Assembly: GCA_024636135.1 (NCBI GenBank)
Contig: JAGXHP010000127.1
Span: forward strand, 1-12,587
Length of the DNA: 12,587 bases
DNA from: Chloroflexota bacterium
GTDB lineage: Bacteria; Chloroflexota; Limnocylindria; QHBO01
Reading direction: 5' to 3'
Each line of letters starts with the position of its first letter. The stretch's first letter is position 1. A program made the position numbers and the translations under genes. Below the pieces are notes generated by a model, which saw only the letters and a program-made list of their open reading frames with translations, was not told where the DNA came from and ran no database searches. Below are positions 7,649 through 12,587 of this stretch, in pieces.

Positions 7649-7684
7649 GTCAGCGGCTATATCAGTAGTGATATATCGCCTGAC
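7649..7684. repeat. 36-bp dyad element, copy 1 (candidate operator)
   Basis: An imperfect inverted repeat, GTCAG...TATATCA-GTAG-TGATATA...CTGAC. The arms are 16 nt around a 4-nt centre and match at 13 of 16 positions. It is strikingly AT-rich against the GC-rich background. It starts 30 nt upstream of the ATPase start codon, in the leuD-ATPase gap. A second copy lies at 12294-12329. It could be an operator overlapping the ATPase promoter, or a member of a dispersed repeat family. It has no T-run, so it is not a typical terminator. Confidence 0.7.
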
Positions 7685-7717
7685 AGCGGCGGCACTCCGG
7701 CTGATGAGCGTGACGCC

Positions 7718-8338
7718 CTAGTCAGCGGCAAGCGTGGAGACTGGGGGCGGGTGCGCCCGCTCGTACGCCTCGAGGTCGGGTTCGCGTGCCAGGAGGTAGC
7801 CGAGCTCATCGGTGCCGTCGAGGATCATGCGCCGGGCGAAAGCGTCGATCGTGAACGGGATCGCGGATCCGTCGGGCAGGCGCAGCTCGCTGGCCTCGAG
7901 ATCGACCGTCAGCTCGGCCTCGGGCTCGGCCTCGAGTATCGACGCGATCCGCGACAGCTCCTCCGGCGGCACCGCGACCGGCAGCAGGCCGTTCTTGAGC
8001 GCGTTGGTGCGGAAGATGTCGGCAAAGCTGCTGCTGATGACGGCGCGGATGCCCCAGGCGGTGAGGGCCCAGGGCGCGTGCTCGCGGGAGGAGCCGCAGC
8101 CGAAGTTGTCACCCGCCACGAGGATCGCGCGACCCGCCATCTCCGGGCGGTTGATCACGAAGTCGGGGTTCGGGCTGCCATCGGGCAGGTAGCGCCAGTC
8201 GAAGAAGAGCTGGTCGCCCAGGCCAGCGCGATTCACCGTCTTGAGGAAGCGCGCCGGAATGATCTGGTCAGTGTCGATGTCGTTGCGGGGCATGGGCACC
8301 GCGGCCGACGTCACCGACGAGAACGGCTCGAGGCTCAC
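7718..8338 (-). CDS. leuD: 3-isopropylmalate dehydratase small subunit
   Basis: A 206-residue swivel-domain subunit of isopropylmalate isomerase, which with LeuC converts 2-isopropylmalate to 3-isopropylmalate in leucine synthesis. NDIDTDQIIPARFLKTV near the N-terminus, then VAGDNFGCGSSREHAPWAL, SSSFADIFRTNALKNGLLPV and the FTIDAFARRMILDGTDELGYLL C-terminal block are diagnostic. The start is taken as GTG at 8338, whose last two bases lie in the leuC TGA (GTGA overlap). It gives VSLEPFSSVTSAAVPMPRND, a normal N-terminus; an internal ATG 15 codons later would cut into the first strand. The longer open frame upstream is antisense-free but only the shadow of leuC. The length is normal (~200). Confidence 0.95.
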   Translation of the reverse strand: MSLEPFSSVTSAAVPMPRNDIDTDQIIPARFLKTVNRAGLGDQLFFDWRYLPDGSPNPDFVINRPEMAGRAILVAGDNFGCGSSREHAPWALTAWGIRAVISSSFADIFRTNALKNGLLPVAVPPEELSRIASILEAEPEAELTVDLEASELRLPDGSAIPFTIDAFARRMILDGTDELGYLLAREPDLEAYERAHPPPVSTLAAD

Positions 8339-9765
8339 AGCAGCGCCCTCGGGTCGGACAGCCGGCCGGTCACGGCGGAGGCCACCGCGGTGAGCGGCGA
8401 GGCCAGGAAGGTTCGGCCGCCTTTGCCCTGCCTGCCCTCGAAGTTGCGATTGCTGGTGCTGACGCTGTACTGACCGGGGCTGAGCTGGTCGCCGTTCATG
8501 GCGATGCACATGCTGCAGCCGGCCTCGCGCCACTCGGCGCCCGCCTCGCGGAACACCGCCGCCAGACCCTCCTCTTCGGCCTGGCGCTTCACTTCGGTCG
8601 ACCCGGGGACGACCATGACCCGAACGCCGTCCGCCACCTTTCGCCCACGCAGCATGCGGGCAGCCTCGCGCAGGTCGCTGATGCGCGAGTTCGTGCACGA
8701 GCCGATGAAGACGACGTCGATCGCCTTGCCCAAGAGCGGTTCGCCGGGGTTCAGCCCCATGTAGGCGAGGGCCGCGCGCAGCGAGTCACGCTGGTTCGCG
8801 TCCGTCAGCGCCTCGGGGTCGGGAATACGGTCGGTGATCGGGAAGCCCATGCCGGGATTCGTGCCATAGGTGACCATCGGCGTGAGCTCGCCGGCGTCGA
8901 AGCTGATGCTCCGGTCGTGGACCGCGCCCTCGTCGGACGGCAGCGCACGCCAACGATCGAGAGCGGCTTCCCAGTCCGACCCGTGCGGCGCGTGCGGCTT
9001 CCCCGCCACGTACTCGAAGGTGGTGTCGTCCGGGGCGACCAGGCCGGCCCGTGCCCCGCCCTCGATGCTCATGTTGCAGATCGTCATGCGGCCCTCCATG
9101 CCGAGGCCGCGGATCGCCGATCCGCCGTACTCGAACACGTGACCGTTCCCCCCGCCGATGCCGATCCGGGACAGCAGGCTGAGGATGATGTCCTTTGCCG
9201 TCACGCCGGGGTGCAGCGTGCCGTCCACGCGCACTTCGAACGTCTTCGGGCGCCGCTGGAGCAGCGTCTGGGTGGCAAGGACGTGCTCGACCTCGGTGGT
9301 GCCGATGCCGAACGCAAGGGCCCCGAATGCGCCGTGGGTCGCGGTGTGCGAGTCGCCGCACACGATCGTCATGCCCGGTTGCGTGAGCCCCAGCTCGGGA
9401 CCGATGACGTGGACGATCCCCTGGTGCGGCGAGCCGATGCCATGCAGCGGAATGCCGAACTCGGCACAGTTCTGCTCGAGGCGGCTCACCTGTGTCGCGG
9501 CGATCTCATCGGCGATCGGCAGGCTACGGTCGGTGGTCGGGATGGAGTGATCGACGGTGGCGAGCGTCTGGTCGGGCCGGCGCATGCGCAGGCCGCGGTC
9601 GCGGAGGCCATCGAAGGCCTGCGGGCTGGTCACCTCGTGAACGAGGTGGAGGTCGACCGCCAGGATGTCGGGCGCACCATCGGTTCCGGGCGTGACGAGG
9701 TGCTCGTCCCAGATCTTGTCGACGATCGTGCGTGGGCGTGCTGAGTTGGGGGTGTGATCATTCAT
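8335..9765 (-). CDS. leuC: 3-isopropylmalate dehydratase large subunit
   Basis: A 476-residue aconitase-family protein with a [4Fe-4S] cluster, partner of LeuD. The cluster Cys residues are visible as GSCTNSR (Cys357) and GCSMC (Cys417, Cys420). Other family blocks are TIVDKIWDEHLV, VDLHLVHEVTSPQAF, VDHSIPTTD, IVCGDSHTATHGAFGALAFGIGT, EYGGSAIRGLGMEGRMTICNM and STSNRNFEGRQGKGGRTFL. The ATG at 9765 gives the standard N-terminus and has no Shine-Dalgarno sequence; a TACGGT box 10 nt upstream suggests a very short or absent 5' leader. It is first in the leuC-leuD pair and diverges from the cyclase gene across 68 nt. leuA and leuB are not in the window. Confidence 0.96.
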   Translation of the reverse strand: MNDHTPNSARPRTIVDKIWDEHLVTPGTDGAPDILAVDLHLVHEVTSPQAFDGLRDRGLRMRRPDQTLATVDHSIPTTDRSLPIADEIAATQVSRLEQNCAEFGIPLHGIGSPHQGIVHVIGPELGLTQPGMTIVCGDSHTATHGAFGALAFGIGTTEVEHVLATQTLLQRRPKTFEVRVDGTLHPGVTAKDIILSLLSRIGIGGGNGHVFEYGGSAIRGLGMEGRMTICNMSIEGGARAGLVAPDDTTFEYVAGKPHAPHGSDWEAALDRWRALPSDEGAVHDRSISFDAGELTPMVTYGTNPGMGFPITDRIPDPEALTDANQRDSLRAALAYMGLNPGEPLLGKAIDVVFIGSCTNSRISDLREAARMLRGRKVADGVRVMVVPGSTEVKRQAEEEGLAAVFREAGAEWREAGCSMCIAMNGDQLSPGQYSVSTSNRNFEGRQGKGGRTFLASPLTAVASAVTGRLSDPRALL

Positions 9766-9775
9766 CGGTGATGCG

Positions 9776-9794
9776 ACCGTAGCCGATTCGTCAA
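9776..9794 (-). promoter_or_regulatory. candidate promoter of leuC
   Basis: Read on the minus strand: TTGACG (9794-9789), 7 nt, TACGGT (9781-9776), then 10 nt to the ATG. The TACGGT fits a TAnnnT -10 box for a near-leaderless transcript. The 7-nt spacing is far too short for a normal -35/-10 pair, but is the same as upstream of ilvD and of the 12415 leader gene. Confidence 0.45.
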
Positions 9795-9821
9795 GGGCTC
9801 GCTCTGGGCGGCTCTGACAGA

Positions 9822-9827
9822 TAGAGT
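9822..9827 (+). promoter_or_regulatory. candidate leaderless -10 box of the cyclase gene
   Basis: TAGAGT ends 6 nt before the ATG at 9834 and there is no Shine-Dalgarno sequence, the usual layout of a leaderless promoter. It lies in a small imperfect inverted repeat, CTCTG...TAGAG (9812-9826). TGACA precedes it, but with only 2 nt between, so it does not match the leuC/ilvD spacing. Confidence 0.45.
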
Positions 9828-9833
9828 GCGCTG

Positions 9834-10469
9834 ATGAGCGACGAGCAGGAACGGATCGACAATCCCGAGTGGCACGACGTGCTGATGGGAGCGCACCCGA
9901 GCCTTGTTCGGCAGCGCCGAATCTTTCGCCACCTTCCTTCGGATCCGCGCTGCAAGGTGTGCCTCTCACCGCATGGGGGTATCGGGGGGCCGATCGGCAA
10001 GCTGTTCGGCTTCGGTCCCTATGCGCCGAACCCCCAGCTCTGCAACCGGTGCTACGTGCAGTCGACGAAGCATCCGGGCGGGACGGAGATCGAGATCACG
10101 GTCCTGTTCGCAGACATCAGGGGCTCCACGGGAGTGGCCGAGGAGATCGGCGCACGCGCCTACTCGGCGGCGGTGAACGAGTACGTCCGCATCGCCAGCC
10201 ACGCCATCCGGGAGCCCGGCGGTCTCGTCGACAAGCTCCTCGGCGACGGGATCATGGCGCTGTTCATCCCGGCCTTCACGGGGAACCATGCCGTCCATGC
10301 CGTCGGAGGCCGCCCGATCAATCCTGCGCGAGGTGTCCCTCCCCGTGGGAATCGGCGTCCACACCGGGGAGGCCTGGGTCGGCTTCGTCGGTGGCGCCTG
10401 GACCTGCGTGGACGCTCCTCGCCGGTTGAGGCGTGGTCAGAGCGGATTGCATCGCCCGTCCCCACGTAA
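9834..10469 (+). pseudogene. class III adenylate/guanylate cyclase, frameshifted and truncated
   Basis: The reading frame from ATG 9834 gives 211 residues. Residues 1-83 carry CKVC (40-43) and CNRC (70-73), a zinc-ribbon-like pair. A class III cyclase domain then starts: EITVLFADIRGST with metal-binding Asp94, and KLLGDGIMALF with Asp138. After Val157 (nt 10304) the frame loses all resemblance and becomes Arg-rich. The family continuation is found one base over, from nt 10306: EAARSILREVSLPVGIGVHTGEAWVGFVGG, up to about nt 10395. Beyond that, no frame gives the expected substrate-binding Asn/Arg block before the ilvD promoter. At least one frameshift plus a missing C-terminus point to a degraded gene that would not make cyclic nucleotide. 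A single sequencing indel could explain the shift but not the missing end. Alternatively, the short protein survives as a zinc-ribbon protein. Confidence 0.7.
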
Positions 10470-10480
10470 CCCGGCGGCTC

Positions 10481-10499
10481 TCGACAGGTCGCCTATAGT
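10481..10499 (+). promoter_or_regulatory. candidate promoter of ilvD (leaderless type)
   Basis: TCGACA (10481-10486), 7 nt, TATAGT (10494-10499), then 7 nt to the ATG at 10507. TATAGT is the best -10-like box in the window, and its distance to the ATG implies transcription starting at or near the start codon. No Shine-Dalgarno sequence is present. Confidence 0.55.
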
Positions 10500-10506
10500 C
10501 CGGCCC

Positions 10507-12237
10507 ATGACCGAGCCAAACCACGCCTACGATCCGCGCGAACACTCGCGCGTCCTCCTCGACGGGCCCGATCGCGCCGCCGCGCGCGCCATGCTCAAGG
10601 CCATCGGCTTCACCGACGAGGACCTCGCGAAGCCGATCGTCGGCGTCGGGACGACGTGGATCGAGACGATGCCGTGCAACTACAACCAGCGCGAGCTGGC
10701 CGAGCACGTCAAGGCCGGGATCCGGGCGGCGGGCGGGACGCCGATGGAGTTCAACACGATCGCCGTCTCCGATGGCGTGTCGATGGGCACTGAGGGCATG
10801 AAGGCATCGCTCGTCAGCCGCGAGGTCATTGCCGACTCGATCGAGCTCGTTGCGCGGGGCCACCTGTTCGACGGCGTGGTCTGCGTGGTTGGCTGCGACA
10901 AGACGATCCCGGCCGCCGCGATGGCGCTCGCACGCCTCGACCTGCCGGGCCTCGTGCTGTACAGCGGGACGATCAACCCCGGCGTCATCCGGGGCAAGCG
11001 CGACGCGACCGTGGTCACGGTGTTCGAGGCAATCGGCGCGTATCGGGCCGGGAAGATCTCCCTGGAGGAGCTGCGCGAGATCGAGGATCTCTCGTGCCCG
11101 GGACCGGGCGCCTGTGGTGGCCAGTTCACGGCGAACACGATGAGCACGGCGCTCGAGTTCCTCGGGATCTCGCCGGGCGGCCTGAACGGCATCCCGGCCA
11201 CCGATCCCACCAAGCTCGACGCGGCCCGTCGCTCCGGCGAGCTGGTGATGGAGCTGGTCAACGACGGCGTCCGGCCGTCATCGATCATGACCCGGGCGGC
11301 CATCGACAACGCGATCGCCTCGGTCGCGGCCACCGGCGGCTCAACGAACGGCGTGCTCCATCTGCTCGGGATCGCGCACGAGCTCGGGATTCCACTCGAG
11401 CTGGAGGACTTCGACCGGATCGCCGATCAGACGCCGATCGTCGCGTCGCTCATGCCCGGCGGGCGGTTCACCGCGCTCGACATCCACGAGGCCGGCGGGA
11501 TCGGGCTCGTCGCGCGCGAGCTGCTCAAGGGTAAGCTGCTGGACGGTTCGACCCGCAACGTTGACGGCAGGACGTTGGCCGAGATCGCCGACGCGGCCGT
11601 TGAGACCATCGGCCAGGAAGTGGTGGTCGCGTTCGAACACCCGATCAAGCCGACCGGCGGGCTGGCGATCCTGCGCGGCTCGCTCGCTCCCGACGGCTGC
11701 GTCGTGAAGCTGGCCGGCCACGAGATGCGGCAGTTCCGCGGTCCGGCGCGTGTCTTCGATTCGGAGGCGGCATGCTACGACGCGGTGCGCGCGCAGCGCA
11801 TCGGCCCCGGCGATGTCGTCGTCATTCGCTACGAGGGACCGGTCGGCGGGCCGGGCATGCAGGAGATGCTGTCGGTCACCGCCGCGCTGGTCGGCGAGGG
11901 CCTCGGTGGCGACGTGGCGCTGCTCACCGACGGCCGGTTTAGTGGCGGAACCCATGGACTGATGATCGGGCACGTGGCGCCGGAGGCAGCCCTGGGCGGG
12001 CCGATCGCCATCGTCCAGGAGGGCGACACCGTGTCGATCGACGTCGAGGCTCGAAAGCTCAACCTGGAGGTCGACGCTGACGAGGTTGGGCGACGACTGG
12101 CTGCCTGGTCGCCGCCTGAACCTCGGTATCCCGGTGGGGTGCTGGCGAAGTACGCGGCGCTTGTCTCATCGGCGTCCCAGGGCGCGGTGACCACCGGCGC
12201 AAGGATGACGGCGAACCTTCGGCGTGTGCAGGACTGA
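10507..12237 (+). CDS. ilvD: dihydroxyacid dehydratase
   Basis: A 576-residue Fe-S enzyme that dehydrates 2,3-dihydroxy acids to 2-oxo acids, the third common step of valine and isoleucine synthesis and source of the leucine precursor. Cluster Cys residues are Cys57 (MPCNYN), Cys130 (GCDKTIP) and Cys203 (CPGPGACGGQFTANTM). Other blocks are NTIAVSDGVSMGTEGM, ATGGSTNGVLHLL, IKPTGGLAILRGSLAP, VIRYEGPVGGPGMQEML and LLTDGRFSGGTHGLMIGHVAPEA with the base Ser. The length and the Cys set fit the shorter IlvD/Edd class, which includes [2Fe-2S] members; cluster type is inference. The start at 10507 follows a TATAGT box by 7 nt. The open frame extends upstream to 10288 only because it coincides with the shifted cyclase frame, which has no IlvD similarity. 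Confidence 0.97.
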   Translation: MTEPNHAYDPREHSRVLLDGPDRAAARAMLKAIGFTDEDLAKPIVGVGTTWIETMPCNYNQRELAEHVKAGIRAAGGTPMEFNTIAVSDGVSMGTEGMKASLVSREVIADSIELVARGHLFDGVVCVVGCDKTIPAAAMALARLDLPGLVLYSGTINPGVIRGKRDATVVTVFEAIGAYRAGKISLEELREIEDLSCPGPGACGGQFTANTMSTALEFLGISPGGLNGIPATDPTKLDAARRSGELVMELVNDGVRPSSIMTRAAIDNAIASVAATGGSTNGVLHLLGIAHELGIPLELEDFDRIADQTPIVASLMPGGRFTALDIHEAGGIGLVARELLKGKLLDGSTRNVDGRTLAEIADAAVETIGQEVVVAFEHPIKPTGGLAILRGSLAPDGCVVKLAGHEMRQFRGPARVFDSEAACYDAVRAQRIGPGDVVVIRYEGPVGGPGMQEMLSVTAALVGEGLGGDVALLTDGRFSGGTHGLMIGHVAPEAALGGPIAIVQEGDTVSIDVEARKLNLEVDADEVGRRLAAWSPPEPRYPGGVLAKYAALVSSASQGAVTTGARMTANLRRVQD

Positions 12238-12293
12238 CGGCTCGCGGCCTTTGATGAAAGCGGCTACACCCGACCGGAGGCCGTGCGCTCGCC

Positions 12294-12329
12294 GTCAGCC
12301 GATATAGCAGTAGTGATATATCCACTGAG
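12294..12329. repeat. 36-bp dyad element, copy 2 (candidate operator)
   Basis: The second copy of the element at 7649-7684, in the same + strand orientation: GTCAG...TATAGCA-GTAG-TGATATA...CTGAG. The arms match at 12 of 16 positions. The inner block from CAGTAGTGATATATC is identical to copy 1, and the rest varies mostly in the spacer positions between the inner and outer arms. It lies 57 nt after ilvD and 86 nt before the leader gene. Relative to the following gene its orientation is the reverse of copy 1. Confidence 0.7.
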
Positions 12330-12330
12330 A

Positions 12331-12362
12331 GCGCGGCGACCTTTTCGGGACGGCGCCCGCGC
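12331..12362 (+). other. GC-rich imperfect hairpin
   Basis: GCGCGGCG (12331-12338) can pair with CGCC/GCGC (12354-12362) with one bulged C and a 15-nt loop. No T-run follows, so it is not a convincing terminator. It could be a weak ilvD 3' end structure or mean nothing in such GC-rich DNA. Confidence 0.2.
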
Positions 12363-12389
12363 CAACCTGAGCACGAAGATCGACCGGGG

Positions 12390-12408
12390 TTGACAGCACT
12401 GGTAGGGT
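12390..12408 (+). promoter_or_regulatory. candidate promoter of the leader gene
   Basis: TTGACA (12390-12395), 7 nt, TAGGGT (12403-12408), then 6 nt to the ATG at 12415. The layout matches leuC and ilvD. A weaker TCGACC at 12380-12385 stands 17 nt before TAGGGT and could be the real -35. Alternatively AGGG within this box could act as a weak ribosome-binding site for a transcript started upstream at the dyad element. Confidence 0.45.
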
Positions 12409-12414
12409 CGCCCC

Positions 12415-12558
12415 ATGTCCACTGAGCGCGGCATCGTCGCCGCCGAGTCCACCGTGCGCCCGGTTTCGTCCGGGATTCTCGGGGTGCTCGTACTTATCAG
12501 CATTCTTCGGCTCGTCATCCTTCTTGGATGGCGGGATGGAGGACGCTCGACCGAGTAG
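12415..12558 (+). CDS. branched-chain amino acid attenuator leader peptide (candidate)
   Basis: A 47-residue open frame, ATG 12415 to TAG 12556-12558. Residues 21-37 read ILGVLVLISILRLVILL: 14 of 17 are Ile, Leu or Val, followed by GWRDGGRSTE. It lies directly after ilvD and at the point where an ilv operon would begin. This fits the leader peptides that control ilv/leu operons by ribosome stalling when charged tRNA-Leu/Val/Ile is short. Half of the Ile/Leu/Val codons in the run are A- or T-ending (CTT, ATT, GTA), unlike the neighbouring genes. The next structural gene and any terminator are beyond the window. An alternative is a small single-helix membrane protein, since the same run could span a membrane; the Arg in its middle makes that less attractive. 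Confidence 0.65.
   Translation: MSTERGIVAAESTVRPVSSGILGVLVLISILRLVILLGWRDGGRSTE
12516..12538 (+). promoter_or_regulatory. possible alternative stems in the leader RNA
   Basis: CATCC (12516-12520) can pair with GGATG at 12526-12530 around a TTCTT loop, or instead with the second GGATG at 12534-12538. The two choices are mutually exclusive and overlap the last Ile/Leu codons of the leader peptide, where a stalled ribosome would sit. This is suggestive of an attenuation switch, but the stems are only 5 bp and the terminator arm is outside the window. Confidence 0.3.
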
Positions 12559-12587
12559 CCGGACAGGCAACCCGAACAGCGCAACCG

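Noticed and set aside
7700..7725. Hammerhead-like CTGATGAG core
   Set aside because: The required GAAA after stem II is missing and no flanking stems form.
8339..8698. N-terminal extension of leuD
   Set aside because: It lies within leuC in another frame and has no LeuD similarity; the GTGA overlap gives a normal start.
10288..10506. Upstream in-frame extension of ilvD
   Set aside because: It reads the shifted cyclase sequence, not IlvD-like residues; a good -10 box sits 7 nt before the ATG at 10507.
12244..12284. Terminator after ilvD (CGGCCT...AGGCCG)
   Set aside because: A 6-bp stem, 27-nt loop and no T-run make this unlikely as an intrinsic terminator.
12264..12584. Minus-strand frames over the leader region
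   Set aside because: No recognisable motif, no ribosome-binding site, and they cross the dyad element and the leader gene.
1..12587. CRISPR arrays, tRNA/rRNA genes, insertion sequences
   Set aside because: No regularly spaced repeats, tRNA-like folds, transposase motifs or terminal inverted repeats with target duplications were found by reading.

Overview
The window is GC-rich bacterial chromosome, densely packed and with no sign of mobile DNA. The features that stand out are many 4-base stop/start overlaps, three genes whose TAnnnT box lies only 6-7 nt before the ATG (leaderless-type promoters), and a class III nucleotidyl cyclase with an N-terminal zinc-ribbon-like region. Together these suggest a GC-rich Chloroflexota (for example Limnocylindria-like) or an actinobacterium-like lineage. 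This assignment is inference from style and protein flavour, not from a marker gene.

Region 1 (1-6821, + strand) is an aromatic amino acid operon. In order it holds the 3' end of a DAHP synthase fused to a C-terminal chorismate mutase, aroA (EPSP synthase), aroC (chorismate synthase), aroE (shikimate dehydrogenase), a shikimate kinase-dehydroquinate synthase fusion (aroKB), pheA (prephenate dehydratase) and aroQ (type II dehydroquinase). Most junctions are GTGA or TGATG overlaps. All seven shikimate-pathway activities, plus the chorismate-to-phenylpyruvate branch, are therefore encoded as one translationally coupled unit.

Region 2 (6831-9765, - strand) reads leuC-leuD and then an ABC-type ATPase. 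leuC and leuD overlap and encode the two subunits of isopropylmalate isomerase. The ATPase follows after a 98-nt gap that carries a 36-bp dyad element at 7649-7684. The ATPase is convergent with aroQ, with only 9 nt between their ends.

Region 3 (9834-12587, + strand) starts with a class III adenylate/guanylate cyclase gene that looks broken by a frameshift and truncated. It is followed by ilvD (dihydroxyacid dehydratase), a second copy of the 36-bp dyad element at 12294-12329, and a short leaderless-type gene at 12415-12558. That gene encodes a 47-residue peptide with 14 Ile/Leu/Val in a 17-residue stretch. It has the look of an attenuator leader for a branched-chain amino acid operon (likely ilvB...) starting just beyond the window.

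The genes of regions 2 and 3 supply steps of leucine, valine and isoleucine synthesis. leuC, ilvD and the leader gene share an unusual upstream pattern, T(T/C)GAC(A/G)-7 nt-TAnnGT. The most novel signals here are regulatory: the leader peptide, the duplicated dyad element, and this shared promoter-like pattern.
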